From NCBI GenBank assembly GCA_014281115.1, contig JACONQ010000007.1, positions 1,240,001-1,304,000 of the forward strand: a stretch of DNA of 64,000 bases, given 5' to 3'. The translations under genes were made by a program, and so were the position numbers. This document shows positions 33,816-43,841 of the stretch, one piece after another. The notes under the pieces are model-generated. The model did no database searches, was not told the origin of the DNA, and saw nothing but the letters and a program-made list of their open reading frames with translations. This stretch comes from Laburnicola sp. R22_1 (Eukaryota; Ascomycota; Dothideomycetes; Pleosporales; Didymosphaeriaceae). Every line of letters begins with the position of its first letter. The first letter of the stretch is position 1.

Positions 33816-35666
33816 ACGTGTTTATAAGCGTGCCGTCAGTACAAGCGAGCCGTCAACCCCACCAACTTTCCGTAACGCGCGATAAGCAAACTACAATGCC
33901 TCAACCAACTACAACTCAATTGCCCTATAACGAAGGAGATATCTTCCTTGCTATCTCAGCTATTAATAAAAATCAGATTCAGAGCGAAAATCGCGCTGCC
34001 TTAACGTTTAACGTCCCTCGATCAACGCTGCGCGACCAACGCGCCGGAATTGCTGCGCGACGCAATTACCAGCCCAAATCAAAGAAGCTTACCAAGCTAG
34101 AAGAGGAGGTGATTGTTAAGCAAATACTTAACCTAGATTCGCAAGGCTTTGCGCCCACTCTAGGTGCTGTACGAGATATAGCGAATAAGCTGCTCACTAA
34201 GCGCAGCGCAGGCCACGTTGGCCAGCAGTGGCCTAGGAACTTTGTCAAGCGAACAGACAGCCTCACAACGCGATTTAATCGACCCTACGATCGACAGCGA
34301 GCCCTCTGCGAGGACCCGACGGTTATACAGGCCTGGTTTGAGCTAGTAGCACGTACAAAGGCCACCTACAGTATCTGCGACGAGGATACCTTCAACTTCG
34401 ACGAGACTGGCTTTCTGATGGGTAAAATATCCTCCCAGCTAGTCGTTACTGGCTCAGAGAGGCGTGGCCGGCCAAAAGCGATCCAGCCAGGCAATCGTGA
34501 GTGGGTGACGGCGATCCACGGAATCAACGCTGCTGGGTGGGCAATCCCGCCCTTTATCATCTTCGCTGGCCAGTACCACCTCTCTGCCTGGTACGAGGGC
34601 GACGATATACCAGGTGACTGGGCTATTGGTCTCAGCAACAATAGCTGGACTACGAACGAGCTTGGTGTTGCCTGGCTACGGCATTTTATCAAGCATACAG
34701 TAGAGCGTAGAGTGGGCGCGCGTCAGCTACTAATACTTAATAGCCATAAGAGTCACAACTTGCTCGAATTCCAGGAGATCTGCAAGAAGAACAAGATCTA
34801 CACTCTCTATATGCCGCCACATTCGTCACACCTTCTGCAGCCGCTTAACGTTGGCTGTTTCTCGCCGTTAAAGCGGGCGTACAGGCGCCAGGTCGAGCGC
34901 CTAATACGCGACCACATCAACCATATCACTAAGCTTGAGTTCCTACCAGCCTTCCGCGCCGCCTACGACTAGTCAATTACAAAGGAGAATATCTGCGCAA
35001 GCTTTTAAGGCGCTGGGCTAGTCCCACACAATCTAGAGGCGGTGATATTAAAGCTTAATGTGAAGCTTCGTACGCCGTCGCCAGCAGCCCTACTAGAGAC
35101 CCTATAGGAGTCTGCAACACCAAGCAACGCGCGCGAGCTAGGCGCTCAGTCAACTCTAGTTCGTAAGCGAATCCAAAGGCATTAAGGATCCTCTCCTACA
35201 TCAGTTATCTAGTCGCTTAATCCGCTTACAAGAGGGGCTAAGAGAATGGCGCATTTAATAGTAATTATACGCGATAAGATAGCTAGTCTACAAAAGGTAA
35301 ATAAGGCAGCTACAACGCGTAAACAGCGCAAAAAGAAGCGGATCTAGAAGCGAGGCACTCTATTAAAGGCAGAGGGAGAGGATATTATTGCTTAGAAGGC
35401 TGTTGAGCAGCAACTAGAGGGAGAAACGCGGTATAGCCAGGCGCGGTCAGGTGCGAGCCGGCAGGCTTCAGCGCGCTGCACGCGCTGCAGGGAGCCTGGG
35501 CACAACTCACGTACGTGCAAGAAGGCTTCTATAGATACTGCTTGATTTAGGAAAGCTATTATATTAATAGAATTTTGATGTGTTGTTAAACTACGTGGCT
35601 TTTTAAGTGTAGAAAGTTGGTAGGGTTAACGGCTCGCTTGTACTAACGGCACGCTTGTAAACACGT
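33816..35666 (+). mobile_element. Fot1/pogo-like transposon, copy 3, inside the NUMT
   Basis: The element is 1,851 bp between inverted repeats starting ACGTGTTTA(C/T)AAGCGTGCCGT (about 33,816-33,873 and 35,609-35,666), flanked by TA (33,814-33,815 and 35,667-35,668). Differences between the two repeats are C/T transitions. Mitochondrial sequence lies on both sides, so it jumped in after the NUMT formed. Confidence 0.92.
33896..35545 (+). pseudogene. Fot1/pogo-type transposase with mutated catalytic residues
   Basis: From ATG 33,896 to TGA 35,545 the frame is 550 codons and never shifts. It is open to a TAG at 34,970, then carries about half a dozen more TAG/TAA. Order: helix-turn-helix (DIFLAISAINKNQIQSE, about residues 16-60), CENP-B-like segment, DDE domain, C-terminal zinc knuckle (CTRCREPGHNSRTC). 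The first Asp is kept (FNFDETGF). The second reads LLILNSHKSHN, where DGH is expected. The third reads LLQPLNVGCF, where LDVG is expected. Both are Asp-to-Asn by G-to-A. So even the long open part cannot be an active transposase. Confidence 0.92.
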
Positions 35667-35704
35667 TATGCAAAGCCATATTTAATATAGACTTTACTTA
35701 AACA

Positions 35705-36570
35705 ATGAGTTCATTATTTAGCTCTCTTCTATCTTTAGTGATAGGAACAATTGTAGGATTAACACAATCTAGAATAAAAAGACTATATGCTTTTAGTACT
35801 ATTTCACATGTAGGTTTTATCTTATTAGGTTTAAGTATACATACTATAGAATCAACACAAGCATTTATGTTTTACTTAATACAATATTCTATTTCTAATT
35901 TAAATGCTTTTGTGTTAATAATTGCTATAGGTTATTCTTTATATTGTTATGTTTATAAAGTTAAGTCTACAGGAGTTAATAAGACTAATAAAATACCTAA
36001 GGAGGTAAATTCTAAGGAGGGTAATGCTAAGGAGTCTAATATAAAGGCTAAGGAGGAAATATAAATAATAATTTACATAATATAGACAACTCTCCAATAC
36101 AACTAATTAATTAATTAAAAGGTTATTATTATATAAATCCTATCTTATCACTAAGTTTAGCTATAACCCTTTTTTCTTTTGTAGGTATACTACCATTAAT
36201 CGGGATTTTTAGTAAACAGATGATTTTAAGTGCGGCTATTAATAATGGCTACATATTTATGTCACTTATTACTATATTAACTAGTATTATAAGTGCTGCA
36301 TATTACTTAGCTATAATAAAACAAATCTTCTTTAATAAACCTAACTATGAATTAAACGATGAACTAAGCAATTTTTACGCAGATGGTTTAATTAGTGAAA
36401 AAAACGTTATACTTAAACAAATAAAGATTAAAATAAATAATATAGTTCTATTAAGTTCCTTAAGTTTAACAATATCTGTTATAATATTAATTATAACATT
36501 GTTTATATTTATACTACAAGAATTATTAAATAAAACAAATATATTAGCTTTAATACTCTTTAATATTTAA
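35705..36570 (+). pseudogene. nad2: nad2 C-terminal part, NUMT copy
   Basis: NADH dehydrogenase subunit 2, C-terminal half. It opens [20 protein letters not shown], with [18 protein letters not shown] and [18 protein letters not shown], then a Lys-rich linker ([20 protein letters not shown]). A frameshift near 36,060 and an in-frame TAA follow. The next frame resumes [20 protein letters not shown] and [20 protein letters not shown], ending LILFNI at 36,570. The N-terminal half lies downstream at 40,038, so the two halves are in the wrong order for one gene. nad3 follows at once, as in fungal mitochondria. Confidence 0.88.
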
Positions 36571-36572
36571 AT

Positions 36573-36922
36573 AACAAGTACTACTTTTTTATCATATTTA
36601 TACCTATATTATCTCTTATTCTATTATCCATAAACTTAATCTTGGCATCTCATAACTCTTATTAGAAAAAGATAGCGTCTTTGAGTGTGAATTTCATTTA
36701 TTTTTAGGCCAAAACAGAACACAATTTAGTGTATCCTTCTTTATATTTGGCCTTTTATTTCTTTTGTTCGACTTAGAGATATTATTAGTATACCCTTATA
36801 GTATAAGTGGGTATAATAATAATGTTTATGGATTAGTAATAATAATAATATTCTTTGTCTTACTAACACTGGGATTTATATTTAAGTTAGGTAAGAATGC
36901 ATTAACTATAGATAGCAAGTAA
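36573..36922 (+). pseudogene. nad3: nad3, NUMT copy
   Basis: NADH dehydrogenase subunit 3. Recognised by IPILSLILLSINLILASHNS, EKDSVFECEFHLF, LGQNRTQFSVSFF and FGLLFLLFDLEILLVYPYS, ending GKNALTIDSK-TAA. It starts directly after the nad2 stop. A T-run near 36,585 is one base short and one base is missing in the Gln codon of the SY(Q)EKDS box, so the frame is broken twice. The usual ECGFH reads ECEFH (G-to-A). Confidence 0.88.
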
Positions 36923-37000
36923 ATATTATCCTATAGTAATACAGATGCACCTAGGTTAGATATATTTTAAGCAACGTATTAATCCGGGTGCTCTTTTTTA

Positions 37001-39240
37001 CCATTCTATAAAGTAATAGAAATAATAGTTTTGACTCTTGGGTCAGCTATTATTATATATTATCTAAATTTATCCCCGGGTGGGATTTGTAATTTAATAC
37101 TATTAATTAGTATTATACTTTGTATTATTGTTATTACAAAAAAACAAGGTATTTTCTCCGATACGTTTATCTTATTGGCCTTTGTGTCTGTTATAGGTGT
37201 TTTTACATTAATAGATTTAGTTATAACACCTAAATTTCGGATAAATAACCCTTATTTATCTAAGATAGACGTATCGTTATTATACTTAGGAATAGCTAGA
37301 ATGATTATAGATATTATATGAACTAATTATAAAACTAGTTATTTTTCTAGAATAAAGGCCCAACTCATTGCCTTTTTACCTTATTTTAAACAAAACCCTT
37401 TATTTTGTATAGGTACAGGTATAGCGATTTTTTTATTATTTAGATTTTTGATATGCTTATATTGTTAATGTTTAGGTGTAATCCTATATGCAGATAATTT
37501 CTTTGCATTTTATATTTTTACCCTTACTAAAGTTATTTTAGTAAATTCTACAATATCTCTTCTTTCATTGCCTTTTACTAAAAGTAAAGAGTAATACAAT
37601 ATTATAGGAATGAGTGTATAGTTACCTATAGTTCTAATTTCTTCTTTATTCTTATATTATTTTTATATACAAGAATAGTTTAATTTAGATTTAAAAACCA
37701 TATTTTCCATTAAACTTAAAAATATGGGAGAATACCTAATAAGTATGGGAAATATCCTAGTAAGATTAGGTAGATTATGAGTACAATGGGCTAACTGAGA
37801 TTTAGGCTATATATTACGATTAATTAATAGACGACCTTTTTCACCCCCTAGTTATAAAGTGCATTCTCCTGTAAAAATAAAAGTTGTCCCTTATTTATTT
37901 AGTTGAGAAAAATACATATATTTCCCTAACTTTTTAGTACCAGATAATTAAAGAATTATTTCTAACCCTAGTTTAGTATAGGGGGATAAATCTAAATTAA
38001 TGCCAGAGAATATACCTTTAAGTAAAAATTCTACTATCTTAACCAAAGTTAAGTTAAAAGAATTAACTAAGTATAATACCAAAAGTATTACACATTTCGA
38101 GGAATTATCTTGTAATAAGTATATAGGTGTAAATAGTGGTGATTCTTTTTATACAGGGGAAAAATTTAACTACCCTAATTAATTATTCAATCATAGTAAG
38201 TCATTGTTTAATTCGTTAGATCCTAGAAAAACGGGTTATAATGTCAATTTATAAGTAAACATGCAACATAATTTAAGCTATTATGATGCTAATATTACAC
38301 AAGGTGAATCGTCTAGAGGGTTAGACAGAGGAGAGCCCTCTAATAAAGGGGAAAAAAGAGCCTTAGAGGATACAGAAGATTATAATTTACAAAGTAAAAA
38401 AATAGCCTTAGATAATACTATATTAAATTCTATTAATATAGAGGGTGTATAAGAAAATTATTCTGTAAATTTAAAATTTGTAATAAATAACGCTATAAAT
38501 AAGGAAGATGTTATGGAAAACGATTTTAAATATAATAGTATTTATCGTAAGATTTTAAATTTAATTAAAAAGGGAGAAGTAACAAAAACACAAACTATTA
38601 GTCTATTGAAATTTAAACCTAAAAAGATTAAATTTTTTTTATACTAGAATTAAAGCTTTTAAGGTAAGAAATAGTAAATTACCACAAACTATAGGGACTT
38701 TACAAAACATATTTAAAGAAGAGATGGACATAAATAACCCTAATTATATAAATAGAGATGACTTTATAACTAAAGGCTTTAATTTTAATACTATTCACAG
38801 TAAAATATCCAATTTAATTTAATTAGGAGAAGTTAAACCAGAAGATCGAATTAACTGTTTGAAATTTAGACCTCCAGGCTCAAAAGGTAATTTTGATTCT
38901 TTACTTAGTATTTTAGAATTTACAAAGACTAATAATGTTAGTATGACTAGAATAGAAACTTTACTTAGAGCATTAGAAAAATTTACGGACACTATCTATA
39001 CTAATCCTAATAGTATAAAAAAAGAGGATCTTTTAGATAGAAGTTTAAATTATCAGAGTATTTCTAATAAGATTTCAAATTTAATTAAAGATGATTAGAT
39101 TAGACCTAGAGATAAATTTGGTAAATTGGAATTTGAACCAAAAAGTCTAAGAAAGGATTTTTATGCTAGAGTTAAAGATTTAAAATTAACCAATTATAGC
39201 TCGGTTGCTAGTACTAGAATAGGAAATTTTTTTAAAACAT
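37001..39240 (+). pseudogene. large unidentified mitochondrial ORF with internal repeats
   Basis: One frame (37,031, 38,000 and 38,261 all share it) can be followed with scattered TAA/TAG and TGA from 37,031 to about 38,635. A T-run then shifts it and it continues to about 39,240: roughly 730 codons. The N-terminus is hydrophobic (LSPGGICNLILLISIILCII and FILLAFVSVIGVFTLIDLVI, more near 37,400-37,680). The middle is polar and Ser/Asn/Lys rich. The C-terminal part has three copies of a motif like SISNKISNLI..GEV..D....LKFRP at about 38,520, 38,785 and 39,044, 260-265 bp apart, an approximately 87-residue tandem repeat. No family recognised. It lies between nad3 and the nad2 N-terminal fragment. 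Confidence 0.6.
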
Positions 39241-40037
39241 AAAAAAGTAAAATATAGTACTAAAATTAGACTTCTTAAATAGTGATATTACACATACAAA
39301 CTAGATTTATTTAAACCGCAATATGCTTTATACCTAGAATAGCTTTTAAATAAACATTATAATTTAAATACATTAAGAGTTATAAAATTTAGACCTTTAA
39401 AGGGTAAGTATATATATGTTTATAATTTAAATTATACAATACTTTACTATTATGCTTAATCACAAATAAGTAAAAAAAGCCTTTATACATCAATCTTCTT
39501 GTGTTAAATTTTATGTGTATTTAGTGTACACTTCATCTACTAAATGTTAGTTAGCTTTATTTTTTTATAAAAATATCTTTATATAAAAAATGTAAAGCTT
39601 AAGATATAGTCAGACTCTTCCTTCCTATCATAATATTAAAATGCTTTAATTTGAAATATATCTTTGTATTCAAGTAAAGATTTTTAAAAACTAAAGGAAG
39701 AAGCATTAAAGTTAGAAAAAGTATGAATAAAAGTCTAAATAAGTTTTTAGTTATACTTTTTTAGTACTTAATTCTTAGATAAAAAGTAGCTTTTTAGAAT
39801 TATATCCATAGATGTATTAAAAGGTTAGTCCCTTTTCTTTGTGGCTTATCTTTTCTTTCTATCTTATCTTTTATTTGTATATTATCAAAAGTAATTAAAT
39901 AAAACGCTTAATTACTTTTTAAATCTATGATATTTTACAATAAATATAAAGAAAAATTAATAGACATAAATTAATAGACAGAAAATTTATAGATTTAACG
40001 ATTAGTTGTTAAGTTCAAATCTTAAAAAAATAAAACT
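39241..40037. other. AT-rich mitochondrial spacer
   Basis: No gene recognised. Near 40,008-40,025 a perfect T-arm-like hairpin (TTAAG TTCAAAT CTTAA) occurs, but the rest of a tRNA cloverleaf could not be drawn. Confidence 0.4.
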
Positions 40038-40520
40038 ATGTTAATCCTATCACTAATTATATTATTATTATCTAATTCAATTACCTTAAGACGTGATAAA
40101 TCTATTTTGTACTTAAGAGCAACTATTACTATCTTAGTTATTGCAACTCTCATTTCATATAACAACTTAAACTTTTTGTTTTTAGACAAAGGTATAGGGA
40201 TTTTTTCAGGGCTATTTTATGGCATTTTTCAGGGTTATTTTATGCTACAGCTACTAATTTAGATAGTTTCTATATTATTACTAGTATATTTAATGTAGGT
40301 GAAAACGGCTTATCTAGTTTACTTTATTAATATAAATCTTATTACATACTTATTAGTTTATTATTTATGTCTATAGAATTTCTATTTAAAGTTTCTGCTG
40401 CTCCATTCCATTTTTAAAGTCCTAATGTTTATAATATAATACCTACAGTTGTAATAACTTTTGTTACTATTATAGCAAAAATATTATACCTTTTTATTCT
40501 TTTTATTTATTCTATGTATA
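40038..40520 (+). pseudogene. nad2: nad2 N-terminal part, NUMT copy
   Basis: It starts MLILSLIILLLSNSITLRRD, then ATITILVIATLISYNNLNFL and FLDKGIGIFSGLF. A short duplication (TTTTTCAGGG...TTTTATG twice, 40,203-40,245) adds extra residues. After a frame change the sequence reads STIFNVGENGLSS-like and FLFKVSAAPFHF, then NIIPTVVITFVTIIAKILYL. This is subunit 2 from its start to about the middle; the C-terminal half lies upstream at 35,705. Broken by stops (TAA for Trp/Gln) and shifts. Confidence 0.85.
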
Positions 40521-41279
40521 TGCACATAAATATAATAATATTTACATATAAGGGGTTATTTTTTTTTTTTTACTTTTCGGTCTATTAACAGATAACCCAC
40601 TCTTATATTACCAATATTTATAATTACTATATAGTGTAGCTATTACTAATCATTATATAAAAATAATCACAAATTCTTATGTAACTATCCTGGAATTAAG
40701 AGCTTTATTATACTTATTCTAGACTTCTTACAAGAATTACTATTAGGAATCTTATTAAACTTTATAAGTAATACACTAATATTATTTTTAAAGAGTGTAT
40801 TTGGATATATCTTAAAAATAGAGAAACTAGAAAATAGTGATAACTCTAATTATCAAAATTCTAATAGAAATAATAACAACGATAAGGGCCCTAGTAATAA
40901 CAGTAAAGTTTTTAAATTAGAAGATAGCGATTCTCCTAATAATAAGAGCGAAATAAACTATATTACAAAAAAGGGACCTTATTAGATAAAGGAGTATCAA
41001 TAACCTATAATTATAAGAATAGAATAAAATCTAAGGTTTATTAAAAAGAGATTGTTATAGATAATAAATTAAGAAAACAGATTACAAAAACGAAATTTTA
41101 CAATAAATTAGAAATACTTTATAAAGCTATTATATCCAAAAATAGTAATAAAGTAGCTACTTATAAGTATAATAAAAAGGATATTTATTAAATTACACAC
41201 TATTTTAAATATCAAAGAATCCTTAGAATTATATGTGTACTTTAAAGATAATCTTTACTTTTAACACCTATAATCTTTA
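40521..41279 (+). pseudogene. decayed Asn/Ser-rich mitochondrial ORF, unidentified
   Basis: Around 40,730-41,030 a frame reads a hydrophobic stretch (LLGILLNFISNTLILFLKSV) followed by Asn/Ser/Lys-rich sequence (NSNRNNNNDKGPSNNSKVF), then TAG and further stops. It resembles low-complexity hypothetical ORFs of fungal mitochondria; no function can be given. Confidence 0.4.
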
Positions 41280-41282
41280 CCC

Positions 41283-41380
41283 ATAAAAAGGATAGCGTCT
41301 TTAAAGGTGGATTTCACTTATTTTAGGGCAGAACACAATTTAGTGTATCCTTCTTTCTATTTGGGGTTTATATATTAATA
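41283..41380 (+). pseudogene. nad3: nad3 fragment, second copy
   Basis: Reads KKDSVFKGGFHLF, then RTQFSVSFFLFG, matching 36,660-36,765 of the longer nad3 copy. No other part of nad3 is present. It keeps FKGGFH (the other copy has FECEFH), so the two copies diverged separately. Confidence 0.75.
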
Positions 41381-41539
41381 CATAATAATGTATAAGATAT
41401 ACCCTTTTTAGAATCTTATACATTAATTACAACATTCTATATATTTATATTTGTACCAGAAGAATTATACAATATGACCTGTTCCTATAAACAGGTTATA
41501 AATAACCATTATTTTATCTAAAAACCATCAATATAACAA

Positions 41540-41840
41540 CCTAAATATAAAAACACCAAGTATTAGTATGTAATTTAAAAGATGATTTTTATCTTGAAAT
41601 GCAAAAGATATTAGTGTATTATATTTAATATATGCATTATTTTCAGGGTTAGTAGGGACAGCTTTTTCTATATTAATTAGATTGGAGTTGTTAGGACCCG
41701 GTGTACAATTTATTGCAGACAATTAATTATATAATAGTATTATAATAGCTCATGCTATTATAATAATCTTATTTATGATCATTTTAGTTTTAATAAGAGG
41801 TTTTGGTTATTTTACTTTAATGGGGATTAGGAGGTAAGAA
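41540..41840 (+). pseudogene. cox1: cox1 5' fragment, NUMT copy
   Basis: Cytochrome c oxidase subunit 1, N-terminal region: [50 protein letters not shown] and SIIIAHAIIIILFMII. It then ends in diverged IRGFGYF, where GGFGNF is usual. TGA stands at the Trp position, as expected for mitochondrial code. In-frame TAA replaces Gln after IADN. The rest of cox1 is absent; either an exon end or a NUMT breakpoint lies near 41,840. The minus-strand ORF here is only its shadow. Confidence 0.88.
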
Positions 41841-41980
41841 AAACAATAAGGTTTTTAACTAAACTTTACATATAGAGAGTTGTTATATATTAATAAATAG
41901 TATGTATCTGGAGAAAAATCTTTTTAGGTTTTATACTTTATTATAAATAGTATAAGGTTTATTTTTATACTAGAAAATAA

Positions 41981-42050
41981 TTCTTATTAGTTTAAAGACA
42001 GAACAATGTTTTTTTAAATAATAGGTCTAAGTTCAAGTCTTGGGTAAGAA
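41981..42050 (+). tRNA. trnR: mitochondrial tRNA-Arg(UCU)-like, mutated copy 1
   Basis: 70 nt. Acceptor TTCTTA pairs with TAAGAA; T-arm TAAG TTCAAGT CTTG. The anticodon loop reads TTTTTAA, while the otherwise matching copy at 48,662 reads TTTCTAA (UCU), so a C-to-T in the anticodon is likely. Upstream, 41,946-41,980 is also shared with 48,627-48,661. Not functional as read. Confidence 0.5.
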
Positions 42051-42083
42051 AATGTCCGAGACATTACTTTATTTTTTTATACA

Positions 42084-43841
42084 ATGAATTTATCACTAAT
42101 TTTATTTACCATAGATATTTTAGGCTTTATTTTAAATAGAAAAAACATTATTTTAATACTTATTTTAATAGAAATAATGCAATTAGCTATTACATTTTTA
42201 ATATTAGTTAGTTCACTTAGCTTTGACGATATATTAGGTCAAACCTATGATATTTATATAATTGCCATAGCTGGAGCAGAATCCGCTATAGGTTTAGGTA
42301 TTTTAGTAGCTTTTTATAGATTCGTCATTTTTAAATCAAACTATCTATCCTTTAACTCTTATAAATATTCTATTAAACCCGTAAGTATTATTCCACTTAG
42401 AATAAGAAATTATTCTACAAATACTCATTCTAAAACTTTATTAAATCCTTAATTTATAACTAGTATTTTTAATGCTAAAAGTTCTTTTATAGTTATTATA
42501 TTAAAAAATTCTAGATACAAAACAGAGTAGAATATTTAAGCAAGAACTCAAATAAAAATGCATAAAAGAGATAGAGACTTAATTCTAAAAATCCAAGAGT
42601 ATTTTGGAGGTATAGAATATGTATTAAATCTCAACAAAAACTCCACTATTAAATTTAGAGTTAGTACTATGAAGCATATAACTAAGGTAATTATACGACA
42701 TTTTACTAATTACCCATTATTAACTAAAAATATTTTGACTACGTATTTTTTAAAGAAATTGTAAAATTAATATTAGAAAAGTGCACAGTAATTTACAAGA
42801 AATACAGACCATAGTTAATAATAAGGCATCTATAAATTAAGATTTATCCAATGAGCTAAAAACAGCTTTTCCTAATACTGTTCCAGTAAAAAAAGAAGAA
42901 ATAGTAATAATTATAATATCCTTGTGTCCGCTAAAGAATAAATGGCTGGGTTTTTAATAGGAGAATCTAACTTCTTTATTACTATTCAAAAATCTAAAAC
43001 TAAAAGTGGTATAGCTACTTTATTACGTTTTTCTATAGCTTAAGATTTAAGAGATATATCTTTATTAGAAAGCTTTGTAGATTTTTTCGAATGTGGGTAT
43101 GTAGCTAAGTATAAAAATCGTTTGGTTTGTGAATTTGTAGTTACAAGAATAGATAATATAGTAAATAATATAATTCCTTTCTTTAATAAATATAAAATAA
43201 GAGGATTAAAATACTTAAACTTCTTAGATTTTAAGAGTGCTGCTTTAATTATAAAGAATAAAGACTATTTAAAACAAGATGCAATAGGTATGAATAAAAT
43301 TTAATTGTTAAAGAAAAATCTTACGGGTATAAATAAGAGTAAAAATAATCATGGGCATAATTAGGCATTGAAAATAAAAGTGGATCAGAAAAGGTAAAGT
43401 GAACCTTCATCTAGTCTTTATCTAAGGTAAAATCTTCAAACTGCGGGAACATCTTAAAGACAAATCTACTAAGTTAATATAGTAATGTAATTAATAGAAC
43501 AGATAATAACTCGCTATTATTCTTTTTTTTTGGTAATTTAGTTTTTTTTATTCATGAATAAAATAAACAAACAGAAATAACCAAAAAAAATTAGGTAAAA
43601 ACGATTTGTATAAAGAAATGAAATAGATAATTCGCAGCCAAACACCAAGATTATGATCCTGGTGCGCAGTTCATCGACTAAATACAGGTTGGTTTATAAT
43701 TATGTTTATATAATTATTTGCTTAAGATATAGTTAGGCATAATTAAGAGATTATGGTAATATTCTAGCCTTCCTAAGGGAATAGTATTCCTACGGAAAAG
43801 GGAGAAAACGAAGAGGAAGTATTGCAATAGAATTTAAATAA
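42084..43841 (+). pseudogene. nad4L: nad4L, split by a group I intron, NUMT copy
   Basis: NADH dehydrogenase subunit 4L. Exon 1 (42,084-42,321) reads MNLSLILFTIDILGFILNRK ... AIAGAESAIGLGILVAFYR without a stop and runs in frame into intron sequence (to 42,452). Exon 2 (about 43,809-43,841) reads [13 protein letters not shown]; its TAA overlaps the nad5 ATG by one A, the usual nad4L/nad5 arrangement in fungi. Total length would be about 89 aa, normal. The exon parts seem intact; the intron ORF is broken. Confidence 0.88.
42322..43808 (+). pseudogene. group I intron of nad4L with LAGLIDADG endonuclease ORF
   Basis: The ORF follows exon 1 in frame. A first domain part reads DRDLILKIQEYFGGIEYVLN with TIKFRVSTMKHI (about 42,558-42,764). 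A second domain reads WLAGFLIGESNFFITIQKSK (about 42,940-43,010) with RGLKYLNFLDFKSAALIIKN and ends at 43,304. Two LAGLIDADG halves are as in most group I intron homing endonucleases. Stops and shifts lie between them. The 3' part, 43,610-43,740, has core-like elements (GCGCAGTTCATCGACTAAAT, AAGATATAGTTAGGC) expected for a group I ribozyme. Inactive relic. Confidence 0.75.

Noticed and set aside
40008..40032. Perfect T-arm hairpin before nad2
   Set aside because: The rest of a cloverleaf could not be assembled, so no tRNA is called.
41528..41722. 64-codon minus-strand ORF
   Set aside because: Antisense of the cox1 fragment, which matches the cox1 family on the plus strand.
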